Below, in pieces: positions 1 to 7,968 of a DNA stretch of 64,000 nucleotides. Within the stretch, counting starts at the first letter, position 1; each line of letters opens with the position of its first letter. The notes under the pieces are model-generated. The model had not been told where the DNA came from and searched no databases. It saw only the letters and a program-made list of their open reading frames with translations. The translations under genes were made by a program, and so were the position numbers. This DNA comes from Citromicrobium sp. JLT1363 (GTDB lineage: Bacteria > Pseudomonadota > Alphaproteobacteria > Sphingomonadales > Sphingomonadaceae): contig NZ_AEUE01000008.1 of the NCBI RefSeq assembly GCF_000186705.1, positions 62,001-126,000 of the forward strand. The letters run 5' to 3'.

Positions 1-243
1 CACCTCCTGCTCGGGCGAGGTGAAGATGAGTCCAATCAGCACTGCCCAGCAAATAGGCACGATGGTGCCCAATATGCCGAGCAAAACGACATACTGGCTC
101 CCGTTTCTGGAGAGCGGAAGTTGACGGACGATGCCTTCCGTCCGCTCGGGATAGATTACGGCGAGCGCCAACAGAACACTGAGCACCGAGGCAATCAACG
201 TGAGCCGAACAATCGCTCGAATCTTCTGATCTTGATAGTTCAA
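1..243 (-). CDS. Small membrane protein, cut by the left edge
   Basis: About 81 codons are visible, reading leftward off the window. The N-terminus starts NYQDQKIRAIVRL and is followed by a hydrophobic stretch at about residues 12-30, then a second at about 50-74 (VVLLGILGTIVPICWAVLIG). This looks like two membrane helices with a short loop rich in charged residues. I do not recognise a family. No ATG lies in frame between the upstream stop (TGA near 264) and the coding part, so a TTG at 241-243 is the likely start, with a weak CAGG-type ribosome site before it. Because the 3' part is missing, total length and function cannot be judged. Confidence 0.5.
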   Translation of the reverse strand, partial: MNYQDQKIRAIVRLTLIASVLSVLLALAVIYPERTEGIVRQLPLSRNGSQYVVLLGILGTIVPICWAVLIGLIFTSPEQEV

Positions 244-390
244 CGCGTTGCTACCTGTGCTTCACATCGAATGAACTAAAGCACGGTCACGCGATGTCCA
301 CAACGGGGCCGAAGCTGCTGCTCCAAATCTCTTTCTTGTCAGACCGTCGCGCGTACGTCCCAGTATCAATTTCAAATGCAGCCCCCCAAA

Positions 391-423
391 GAAAAACGGC
401 CTCCAGGCATTCGCCCGAGGCCG
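391..423 (-). terminator. Rho-independent terminator of the FKBP gene
   Basis: On the minus strand the stem CGGCCTC/GAGGCCG (7 bp, arms 417-423 and 397-403, 13-nt loop) is followed directly by TTTTTC (392-396). It lies 56 bases after the stop codon of the FKBP gene, in the right orientation to end that transcript. Confidence 0.8.
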
Positions 424-478
424 CTTCTCGTTTCCTCAGGCCGCATCGAACTGCGGCCCGTCACAAGGCTCGCGCGAG

Positions 479-916
479 TTAAGCGGCTTCCTTGATCTCG
501 ACCAGCGTCACGCCGAAGGTCAGGTCTTCGCCTGCCAGCGGGTGGTTGCCGTCGGCCTTGACCGAGTTGTCGTGCACTTCGGTGATGACGAGCTGGATCG
601 GCTGGCCGTCCTGGCCCTGCGCGGAAAGCTGCATGCCCGGCTGCGGTTCGGGTTCGGGCGGCAGGTTCTCGCGCGGCACGTCGATCACCAGTTCCTCGCG
701 GCGCGGGCCGAAGGCGTTGTCGCTGTCGATCTTGACCTGCTGCACGGCGCCGACTTCCATGCCGTCGAGCGCGGCTTCGATCTGCGGAAAGATTTCCTGC
801 TTGCCGAGCGTGACGACCTGCGGGCCGCTTTCCTCGGTGTTGCCGACCACCTGGCCGGCTTCGGTCTTGACCACGAAATCGATGGCGACGGTGTCGCCGT
901 TCTTGGCTGTAGGCAT
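479..916 (-). CDS. FKBP-type peptidyl-prolyl cis-trans isomerase, SlyD-like
   Basis: This 145-aa protein should catalyse cis-trans isomerisation of prolyl bonds and act as a folding helper, probably in the cytoplasm, since no signal peptide is seen. The N-terminal half carries the FKBP pattern GDTVAIDF ... ALDGMEVG ... AFGPR. The block DGNHPLAGEDLTF in the second half is typical of the SlyD group and belongs with the IF (insert-in-flap) type rather than human-type FKBP. The His/Cys-rich metal-binding tail of E. coli SlyD is absent: the protein ends soon after VTLVEIKEAA. The start at 916 has a GAGAGGAAA ribosome site just upstream; a longer reading to 991 would add 25 residues that look non-coding. 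It stands alone, with its own terminator. Confidence 0.9.
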   Translation of the reverse strand: MPTAKNGDTVAIDFVVKTEAGQVVGNTEESGPQVVTLGKQEIFPQIEAALDGMEVGAVQQVKIDSDNAFGPRREELVIDVPRENLPPEPEPQPGMQLSAQGQDGQPIQLVITEVHDNSVKADGNHPLAGEDLTFGVTLVEIKEAA

Positions 917-1098
917 AAGGTATTTCCTCTCTGACTGAGGGGTGAGGGCGGCAGTAATATTGCGGCCACGGGAATATTCGATGCGCTCCAACGTGGGGCC
1001 ATCCGCGCGAGGCGCAACCCCGAAGTTCGAATCCGCCTATAAACGCGCTGTCCTACAGCCACGCAGGCGTGCCATGCCCACGCCATGCGCCACGATAC

Positions 1099-1152
1099 GA
1101 AAACGCCGGTCGGACCCGTCTTTTTCGACGTCCGAACCGGCGGTGGTTTTTT
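1099..1152 (-). terminator. Strong hairpin terminator after msrA, T-runs on both sides
   Basis: Arms 1104-1115 and 1130-1142 pair over 12 bp (CGCCGGTCGGAC against GTCCG-A-ACCGGCG, one bulged A). An A-run at 1100-1103 gives a short U-run for the minus-strand transcript of msrA. On the plus strand T6 follows at 1147-1152, so the hairpin could work in both directions. The only gene reading into it is msrA. Confidence 0.7.
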
Positions 1153-1157
1153 GGCCC

Positions 1158-1178
1158 CTGGACACTGTGTCAGGTGTG
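1158..1178. repeat. 21-base repeat, copy 1
   Basis: The 21 bases here are identical, in the same orientation, to 63349-63369 at the other end of the window. The core is a near-perfect palindrome (GACAC-T-GTGTC). This copy lies 17 bases after the msrA stop and 15 bases before the terminator hairpin. Copy 2 also sits between the end of a minus-strand gene and a hairpin. The nature of the element is unknown. Confidence 0.8.
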
Positions 1179-1195
1179 GGAATAGGGCGAGGGAC

Positions 1196-1750
1196 TCAGG
1201 CGTCGTCCTTCACGTATTTCTGGAAGCTCTTGCGCAGCTTCATCAGCTTGGGCGGGATCGTCGCCTGGCAATAGGGATTGCGCTGGCCTTCGCCGTCCCA
1301 GTAATCCTGATGATAGCCTTCCGCCGAATACCAGGTGGCGGTTTGCTGCCCATCGGACATGCCTTCGATCGTGGTTACGGCCATCGCGCCATTGGCGGCG
1401 TTCCAGCGGCCGATTGCGGCCTCGGCTTCTTCCTGCTGCTTCGCGTCGAGCGGGAAGATCGCACTGCGGTACTGCGTGCCCACGTCGTTGCCCTGCCGGT
1501 TGAGCTGGGTCGGGTCGTGCGTGCCCAGAAACATGTCGAGCAGTTCGGCATAGCTGATCGTGTCGGCATCGTAGGTGACCTTCACCGCCTCGGCATGGCC
1601 GGTCTTGCCGGTGCAGATCTGCTTGTAGGTCGGGTTCTCGGTCTCCCCACCGATATAGCCGCTTTCGACGCCTTCCACGCCGATCACGTCCTTCATCACG
1701 GCTTCGGTACACCAGAAGCAGCCGCCTGCGAAAATCGCGGTTTCGGTCAT
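1196..1750 (-). CDS. msrA: Peptide methionine sulfoxide reductase MsrA
   Basis: MsrA reduces the S-epimer of methionine sulfoxide in proteins or free form, repairing oxidative damage. The 184-aa protein has the family signature GGCFWCTEA near the N-terminus, with catalytic Cys11. The thioredoxin-recycled resolving Cys would usually lie near the C-terminus; candidates here are Cys14 and the Cys in RNPYCQATI. The motifs GYIGG, HAEAVKV and EGYHQDYW are all as expected. The start at 1750 has GGAG nine bases upstream. No signal peptide, so cytoplasmic. It is a single gene with its own terminator and is transcribed away from the divergent gene at 1883. Confidence 0.96.
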   Translation of the reverse strand: MTETAIFAGGCFWCTEAVMKDVIGVEGVESGYIGGETENPTYKQICTGKTGHAEAVKVTYDADTISYAELLDMFLGTHDPTQLNRQGNDVGTQYRSAIFPLDAKQQEEAEAAIGRWNAANGAMAVTTIEGMSDGQQTATWYSAEGYHQDYWDGEGQRNPYCQATIPPKLMKLRKSFQKYVKDDA

Positions 1751-1882
1751 ATCGTCGTTCTCCTTTGGCCCGCAGATAGGAAGCGTGGCCGCGATTGCCA
1801 TCACCCGACCTTGGTGCAGCTTGCCATGCCTCGGTAGCACCCTAGAATGATCCGCACACATCACTCCGGGGGAGAATATCCG

Positions 1883-2722
1883 ATGCGCCGTTTCACCAGC
1901 CTTGTCGCGCTTGCCGCGCTGACCGTAACCACGCCTGCTCTCGCCGATCACCATGGCGGTGCGATGATGGGCGAAAGCCATGCGCACCACCACGCGCTGA
2001 AAGAGGCGATCGCCGCCGATGCTCGTGGTGAGGACGCCGCACGCGACCAGTGGCGCCACCCGTTCGAAACGCTGGACTTCTTCGGCGTGAAGCCGGGGAT
2101 GACCGTAGTCGACTACATGCCCGCAGGCGGCTGGTACACGCGTATCCTGGTGCCCTACCTCGGCAGCGAAGGGCGCTATGTCGGCCTGACGCCCGATCCG
2201 GCGGCAGCGGATGCAGCCCGCTTCGGCGAGTATTTCGGCGGTCTGCCGGGCAAGTTCCAGGAGGTCTCGCCAAGCTGGAACCTCATCGGTGCGCCGATGA
2301 GCGTCTATGCCTCGCAGGATGTCCCCGAAACGATGGAAGGCACGGTCGACCGGGCGCTGATCTTCCGGGAAATGCACAACCTGCTGCGCTCGGGCGTGCT
2401 TTATACCGAACTCACCCGCATCCGCTCGATGCTGAAGGACGACGGGATGCTCGGCATCGTGCAGCACCGCGCGAACGAAGACGCGCCGGGCGACTATACC
2501 AATGGCTCCAAGGGCTATCTGCGGCAGGAAGACGTGATCGCGCTGGTCGAGGCGCATGGCTTCGAGCTGGTCGGGATGAGCGACATCAACGCCAACCCCG
2601 CCGATCCCGCCAACTGGGAAGGCGGCGTGTGGACGCTCGCCCCAAGCAATAGCGGCAATGTCGCCGATGCGGCGCCGGTGGGCGAGAGCGACCGGATGAC
2701 GCTGCTGTTCAGGAAGCGCTGA
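1883..2722 (+). CDS. Secreted class I methyltransferase-like protein
   Basis: A 279-aa protein with a clear signal peptide (MRRFTSLVALAALTVTTPALA), so the mature protein is probably periplasmic. A His-rich stretch follows (DHHGG ... HAHHHAL). The Rossmann-like motif FGVKPGMTVVDYMPAGGWYT matches motif I of a group of predicted methyltransferases (COG4798-like), and MLKDDGMLGIVQHR resembles their later strand. An exported SAM-dependent enzyme is puzzling because SAM is not expected in the periplasm; the fold may be reused for another task. The start at 1883 is chosen for its GGGGGAGA ribosome site; a reading from 1847 would spoil the signal peptide. Substrate unknown. Confidence 0.8.
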   Translation: MRRFTSLVALAALTVTTPALADHHGGAMMGESHAHHHALKEAIAADARGEDAARDQWRHPFETLDFFGVKPGMTVVDYMPAGGWYTRILVPYLGSEGRYVGLTPDPAAADAARFGEYFGGLPGKFQEVSPSWNLIGAPMSVYASQDVPETMEGTVDRALIFREMHNLLRSGVLYTELTRIRSMLKDDGMLGIVQHRANEDAPGDYTNGSKGYLRQEDVIALVEAHGFELVGMSDINANPADPANWEGGVWTLAPSNSGNVADAAPVGESDRMTLLFRKR

Positions 2723-2785
2723 GCGCATGCAGGCAGCGTTCATTCGCGCGTCGTCAAGCGAGCGGTTTGACGTCGTAACAACGGG

Positions 2786-3538
2786 ATGATTGCCGTGCGA
2801 AAGACCTGCCTGCCCCTGATCGTGACGCCGCTGGCGCTTGCCGCCTGCAACGAAGCCTACGACCCGCGCGGGGTCGACCACGACGAGACACTCCTGTCGG
2901 TCAGCGCGACGGGTGAGTCCGAAGTCCGCCCCGACGAGGCGTTCTTCCAGGTGGGGGTCGAGAACTTCGCTCGCACCGGCAAGGCGGCCAGCGATGCCAA
3001 TGCGGAGGATATCCGCGAAGTCGTGGCGGCGCTGCGCGAGGCGGGGGTGCCTGCGGACGATATCCAGACGCGCACCGTGGGCATCCAGCGGATCCAGTAC
3101 GGCGACCGCAAGGGCCAGTACCAGGCGAACAACATCGTCGCGGTGACCGTGCGCGATATCGAGAAGGCGGGCGATGCGGTGACTGCGGCGACCGAAGCGG
3201 GCGCGAACGTGTTCTCCGGCCCGGACCTGCGCATCTCCGACAGCGAGAAGGCCGCCAACACTGCGTATGGCGAGGCCTTCAAGGCCGCGAAGGCGCGCGC
3301 GCAGGCCTATGCCGATGCGGCCGACATGGAGATCGCCCGCGTCCTGACCATCCGCGATGGCGGCGGCGCGCAGGGTGGCCGGTACATTCCCGGCGCGCCG
3401 CCGCCGCCCCCGCCCCCCGTGGCGCCGGTGGTGCGCACGCAGGCCATGCCCGAAGAGCAGGCGGGCGGGGTGATCCAGCCCGGCCAGACGACCAGCCGCG
3501 TCTCCGTGCAGGTAGACTTCGCGCTGGTGCCCAAGTAA
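2786..3538 (+). CDS. SIMPL-domain (DUF541) lipoprotein
   Basis: A 250-aa protein whose N-terminus is a lipoprotein signal with lipobox LAAC, so it is predicted to be lipid-anchored in the envelope. The rest matches the SIMPL/DUF541 family: an early VSATGESEVRPDEA segment, the ADDIQTRTVGIQRI segment in the middle, and a conserved KARAQAYADAADM helix near residue 180. A run of prolines (PPPPPP) followed by a flexible part precedes the C-terminal strand VSVQVDFALVPK. Bacterial SIMPL proteins often influence envelope stress, but no defined biochemical role can be read here. The gene is 9 bases upstream of aguB and may be co-transcribed with it. Confidence 0.85.
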   Translation: MIAVRKTCLPLIVTPLALAACNEAYDPRGVDHDETLLSVSATGESEVRPDEAFFQVGVENFARTGKAASDANAEDIREVVAALREAGVPADDIQTRTVGIQRIQYGDRKGQYQANNIVAVTVRDIEKAGDAVTAATEAGANVFSGPDLRISDSEKAANTAYGEAFKAAKARAQAYADAADMEIARVLTIRDGGGAQGGRYIPGAPPPPPPPVAPVVRTQAMPEEQAGGVIQPGQTTSRVSVQVDFALVPK

Positions 3539-3547
3539 CCGGCGGCC

Positions 3548-4399
3548 ATGCGTGAGATTACCGTAGCCGCGCTCCAGCTGGCGCTGGGCGCACAGGACGA
3601 GGCAGAGAATATCGAGGCGGTTTCCTCCCTGGTGGAGGAAGCGGCGTCTCGCGGCGCGCAGGTGGTCCTGCCGCCCGAGCTGTTCGATGGGCCCTACTTC
3701 TGCAAGGTGGAGGACGAGGCGCTGTTCGCCCGCGCCGCGCCTACTGCCGAGCATTCCAACGTGCGTGCAATGGCAAAGCTGGCCAGGAAGCTGGGCGTGG
3801 CGATCCCGACCAGCTTCTTCGAGAAGGATGGGCCGCACCACTACAACTCGCTCGCGATGATCGCCCCGGATGGCGAGATCATGGGCGTCTACCGCAAGAG
3901 CCACATCCCCGACGGGCCGGGCTACGAGGAGAAGTACTACTTCCGCCCCGGCAATACCGGGTTCAAGGTGTGGGATGTCTTCGGAACGCGGATCGGCGTG
4001 GGCGTATGCTGGGACCAGTGGTATCCCGAAACAGCGCGCGCGATGGCGCTGATGGGGGCGGAACTGCTTTTCTATCCCACCGCGATCGGCTCCGAACCCT
4101 ATGACGCCGAATTCGACACCAGCCGCATGTGGCAACGCGCAATGCAGGGGCATAGCGTGTCGAACTGCATGCCGGTGATCGCGTCCAACCGGATCGGCGT
4201 GGAAGACGGGCAGGCCTTCTACGGACACAGCTTCATCACCAACGAATGGGGCGACAAGCTGGTCGAGTACGGGCGCGAGGAAGATGGCGTTCTGGTCGCC
4301 ACGCTCGACCTCGATACCGCAGCGAAACACCGCGCAGGGATGGGCTTCTTCCGCGACCGGCGGCCCGAGCTTTACGGTCGGCTGGCGCAGGACGTGTGA
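3548..4399 (+). CDS. aguB: N-carbamoylputrescine amidase
   Basis: A nitrilase-superfamily amidohydrolase of 283 aa that splits N-carbamoylputrescine to putrescine, CO2 and ammonia, the last step of the agmatine route to polyamines. The Glu-Lys-Cys triad is visible: Glu44 in LPPELF, Lys117 in YRKSHIP and Cys154 in GVCWDQWYPE. The segments DGPGYEEKYYF, GSEP and HRAGMGFFRDRRPELY are diagnostic for the AguB subgroup rather than general nitrilases. Agmatine deiminase (AguA), the usual partner, is not in this window. The stop codon is followed after one base by folK, suggesting translational coupling. Confidence 0.94.
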   Translation: MREITVAALQLALGAQDEAENIEAVSSLVEEAASRGAQVVLPPELFDGPYFCKVEDEALFARAAPTAEHSNVRAMAKLARKLGVAIPTSFFEKDGPHHYNSLAMIAPDGEIMGVYRKSHIPDGPGYEEKYYFRPGNTGFKVWDVFGTRIGVGVCWDQWYPETARAMALMGAELLFYPTAIGSEPYDAEFDTSRMWQRAMQGHSVSNCMPVIASNRIGVEDGQAFYGHSFITNEWGDKLVEYGREEDGVLVATLDLDTAAKHRAGMGFFRDRRPELYGRLAQDV

Positions 4400-4400
4400 C

Positions 4401-4976
<576 letters not shown>

Positions 4977-5009
4977 TCCTTCCCGCCATTTTGCGCCGCT
5001 CTAGGTAGA

Positions 5010-5029
5010 GCCCCTGAACTGACAGGGGC
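5010..5029 (+). terminator. Hairpin downstream of tRNA-Lys
   Basis: Perfect 7-bp inverted repeat GCCCCTG/CAGGGGC with a six-base loop AACTGA, 34 bases after the tRNA. No T-run follows, so it may be a factor-assisted terminator or a processing signal. Confidence 0.45.
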
Positions 5030-5083
5030 GCAGATTGCGTCCAAGCTCCTCTCCGGGTCGCATACCTACTCGGGGGGAGTAAG

Positions 5084-5824
5084 ATGGCGAGTTTACTGGC
5101 CGCGGCCCTGCTGGTCGCAAGTCCCGTATCTTTTGCAGATGGCCCTGGCGTCGAGCCGTCTGTGCCGGTGCAGGAACACCTTCCTATTCGCGAAAGGATG
5201 GCCGTACGCAGCGATGCCGGATCCGATCTGGCAGTGGTGCCGGGTGGAGCGACCGGCGATGTTCAAGGCAGCCCTCAGGAATCTCCTGCAGCAGAGCCTG
5301 GACGCGAAGAGGACGATGCCGCCGAGCAGGTCCGGACGACGACTGTCGTCGAACAGCCGGACAAGGACTTCATGGGGATCAAGTTCGGCGTCGGCGTGGC
5401 GTTCACGCTCGACTGGGGCGGGCAGAGCCGCGTCAAGGATGCCGAACTGGTCAACAACATAGTTCGGGTAACGGAAAGCCAGGACGGCGAGGCGCGCGTC
5501 CTGCTGGAGGTTCACCATTTCTGGCCGCTCGGCACCGGGGACTCCGAAAAAGCGCTTTATGGGGTAGGGCCGTTCGTCTCCGTCCAGCCCGGCTCGGACG
5601 ATGTGATCGATTCGCTCGGCATCGGCGTGATGGTGGGCATGCGGCGCAACGCCAAGTCCAACAGCAGCCTGAACATCGGCCTGGGCCTGATCGTCGATCC
5701 GAACTCGCAGCTGCTGGGAGACGGCATCGTTGCCAACCAGCCGCTGCCGGCCGGGGAGACAGCGATCCGCTACAAGACCGAGTACGAGACGGGCTTCATG
5801 CTGATGGCCTCTTTCTCCTTCTAG
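5084..5824 (+). CDS. Secreted outer-membrane-like protein, family not recognised
   Basis: A 246-aa protein with a short signal peptide (LLAAALLVASPVSFA). The region at about residues 20-95 is acidic and low in complexity, rich in E, D, P and A. From about 96 it has alternating hydrophobic strands (FGVGVAFTLDWGG, LYGVGPFVSVQPG, IGVMVGMRR, LNIGLGLIVDP) and ends in FMLMASFSF, with the terminal aromatic typical of outer-membrane beta-barrels. The likely role is a small barrel or surface protein; no enzymatic motif is seen. The GGGGGGAG ribosome site at 5072-5079 fixes the start. Confidence 0.7.
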   Translation: MASLLAAALLVASPVSFADGPGVEPSVPVQEHLPIRERMAVRSDAGSDLAVVPGGATGDVQGSPQESPAAEPGREEDDAAEQVRTTTVVEQPDKDFMGIKFGVGVAFTLDWGGQSRVKDAELVNNIVRVTESQDGEARVLLEVHHFWPLGTGDSEKALYGVGPFVSVQPGSDDVIDSLGIGVMVGMRRNAKSNSSLNIGLGLIVDPNSQLLGDGIVANQPLPAGETAIRYKTEYETGFMLMASFSF

Positions 5825-5896
5825 ATGGCGCCGGAGCCCCCGGGGCGGAATTTGTCGCCACCCTCGGGGCCTGGCTCCAGCCCGACCACCGCGCTC

Positions 5897-7741
5897 CTAG
5901 TAGCCGCTGGCCTGCCCGTCCTTGCGCATCTCGGTCGCACCGACATAGACGCCGGTTTCCGGGTCGCGGGCGATCGCCTGGTAGCCGCCGAAGGGAATGC
6001 CGGTGGTTTCCACCTCCACCTTGTGGCCCATCGTGCGCAGCGCCTCGACCGTGGCGACAGGAACACCGGGTTCGACCATCAGCGTGCCCAGATCGTCGAT
6101 CTCGACACTGTCGGCCGGGCTGCCCGCCAGCGCGTCGGTCGGCTGGCGGCCGCCATCATGCATCAGCCGCGCGGCATCGCCAGCTTCCTGCAGGTTCATG
6201 CCGTAGTCCACCAGATTGACGAGGATCTGCACATGCCCCTGCGGCTGCATCCCGCCGCCCATCAGGCCGAAGCTCATGAAAGGCTTGCCGTCCTTCTTCA
6301 CGAAGGCGGGAATGATCGTGTGGAATGGCCGCTTGTTCGGCTCATACGCATTGGGATGCGCGGGATCGAGGCTGAACAGCTCGCCTCGGTCCTGGAACAT
6401 GAAGCCCAGCCCCGGCGCGACCAGCCCGCCGCCCATGCCGCGATAGTTGGACTGGATCAGGCTGACCATCATCCCGTCCCTGTCGGCGACGGTCAGGTAG
6501 GTCGTGTCGCCTTCACCCTCCAGCTTGGGTTCGCGCATCGGCTTTCCGGGGCCGAAAGCGGGCGTTGCCCGCGCAGGATCGATCAGGGCGAAGCGTTCGC
6601 GGCCATACGCGTCGCTCAGCAGGCCTTCCGGCGCGGGCGCGAAATCCGGATCGGCGTAAAACCGCGCCACATCCTCGAACGCCAGACGCTTCGCTTCGGT
6701 GATGTAATGGATGACCTGCGGCGATCCGCGATCCCACTGCGCAAGGTCCACGTTCTTGAGGATGTTGACCATCTGCAGCGCGGCAAAGCCCTGCCCGTTG
6801 GGCGGCAGCTCGCACAGCTCGTAGCCCTTGCGGTAACCGACGCAGGATACATCGACCCATTCGCTGTCGTGTCTGGCGAAATCTTCCAGTGTAAAGGCGC
6901 TGCCCTGTTCGCGCAGATAGTCCACGATGATCCGCGCGGTCTCGCCCTCGTAGTATTCGTCGCGGCCATTGGCTGCGATCCGTTCCAGCGTGTCGGCGAG
7001 ATCGGGATTGCGGAACATCTCTCCCGGTTCGGGGGCATCGCCGTCGGCGAACCAGGTCGCGCGGGCATTCTCGAAGTCGAAATCGAACCGTTCGAGGCGC
7101 GCTTCGTAGGCGGCCAGCGAGCGCTCCAGATACATCGAAATCACCGGGGCTACCGGGTGGCCTTCGCGCGCGTACCGAATCGTGGGCGCAAGATTATCCG
7201 CCATGGAAAGCTTGCCGAACCGCTCGTGCAGGTCGAACCAGGCATCCACGGTGCCGGGTATCGTGATCGGCAGCGGGCCGACCGGGGGAATCGCCGTGGC
7301 ACCGGGCCCAAGCTTTTCTTTCAGCTGGGCAAGAGTTTGGCCCGATGGGCTGCGGCCCGATCCGTTGATGCCGTAAAGCCGGTCGGTCTTCGGATCGTAG
7401 ACGATTGCAAACAGATCCCCGCCGATGCCGTTGCCGGTCGGCTCCATCAGGCCGAGCGCCGCATTGGCCGCAATCGCCGCATCAACCGCGCTGCCTCCGG
7501 CCTTGAGGATATCGAGCGCGATCTGCGTGGCGAGCGGATGTGCGGTCGCAGCCATGCCGTTGGCAGCGGCAACGGGAGAGCGGCTCCAGTCCGCACCGAC
7601 CGGCCTTGCGCCGGGGCCGATGGCCTGTGTCGCCTCCTCCGTCGTGTCGGCGGTGTTGATCGCAGGCGGCGTGGCCTCCTGGGCGAGGGCGGGGCAGGCG
7701 ATAAGCGCGCTTGCCGCCAGGAAAGTCGAAATAGGTCGCAC
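5897..7741 (-). CDS. ggt: Gamma-glutamyltransferase, periplasmic
   Basis: An Ntn-type hydrolase precursor of 614 aa that cleaves or transfers the gamma-glutamyl group of glutathione and related amides. The signal peptide (MRPISTFLAASALIACPALA) points to the periplasm. The autoprocessing site is in GDTTYLTVADRDG, where the first Thr after Asp becomes the nucleophile of the small subunit. GGSAVDAAIAANAALGLMEP and GNGIGGD are conserved in the large subunit, and LMGGGMQPQGHVQ forms the oxyanion region. The usual TTH is TTY here, a common variation in this subgroup. The start is GTG at 7741 with AAGGAGAG just upstream. It is transcribed away from gltD. Confidence 0.95.
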   Translation of the reverse strand: MRPISTFLAASALIACPALAQEATPPAINTADTTEEATQAIGPGARPVGADWSRSPVAAANGMAATAHPLATQIALDILKAGGSAVDAAIAANAALGLMEPTGNGIGGDLFAIVYDPKTDRLYGINGSGRSPSGQTLAQLKEKLGPGATAIPPVGPLPITIPGTVDAWFDLHERFGKLSMADNLAPTIRYAREGHPVAPVISMYLERSLAAYEARLERFDFDFENARATWFADGDAPEPGEMFRNPDLADTLERIAANGRDEYYEGETARIIVDYLREQGSAFTLEDFARHDSEWVDVSCVGYRKGYELCELPPNGQGFAALQMVNILKNVDLAQWDRGSPQVIHYITEAKRLAFEDVARFYADPDFAPAPEGLLSDAYGRERFALIDPARATPAFGPGKPMREPKLEGEGDTTYLTVADRDGMMVSLIQSNYRGMGGGLVAPGLGFMFQDRGELFSLDPAHPNAYEPNKRPFHTIIPAFVKKDGKPFMSFGLMGGGMQPQGHVQILVNLVDYGMNLQEAGDAARLMHDGGRQPTDALAGSPADSVEIDDLGTLMVEPGVPVATVEALRTMGHKVEVETTGIPFGGYQAIARDPETGVYVGATEMRKDGQASGY

Positions 7742-7890
7742 GACACCTCTCCTTCGTAAGGCCTGTGGACGCAGGCTAGGGCATGGGTGGGGTTTACAAA
7801 AGGTCGCGATGCAACAACAAGCAGGCCAGCTTTGGTCCCGACCTTCGCACGCGCAACATTTCGCATTGAAATTTCGCGTGCCATGGCCAA

Positions 7891-7899
7891 TGCTATTAT
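7891..7899 (+). promoter_or_regulatory. Possible extended -10 promoter element for gltDB
   Basis: TGCTATTAT matches an extended -10 (TGn-TATTAT) in an otherwise GC-rich divergent region about 70 bases before the first gltD-like codons. A TTGAAA at 7866-7871 is too far away (22 bases) to be an ideal -35. Weak evidence. Confidence 0.3.
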
Positions 7900-7968
7900 A
7901 AGGATGCGCCGGAGGGGGCGCAGACTTTCCGAAACGCTAATCTTGACGCTTGAAACTGGGCCGGTCCG

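Noticed and set aside
1196-4330. A 1044-codon open frame on the minus strand running through msrA and opposite three plus-strand genes
   Set aside because: Only the msrA part at its end looks like a protein; the rest is antisense to aguB, the SIMPL gene and the methyltransferase-like gene and shows no family. Long antisense frames are common in GC-rich DNA.
5825-7759. A 644-codon plus-strand frame
   Set aside because: It is the antisense of gamma-glutamyltransferase, which has a signal peptide, ribosome site and catalytic motif.
7866-7899. A classical -35/-10 pair TTGAAA and TATTAT for gltD
   Set aside because: The spacing of 22 bases is too long; only the extended -10 is kept as a weak feature.
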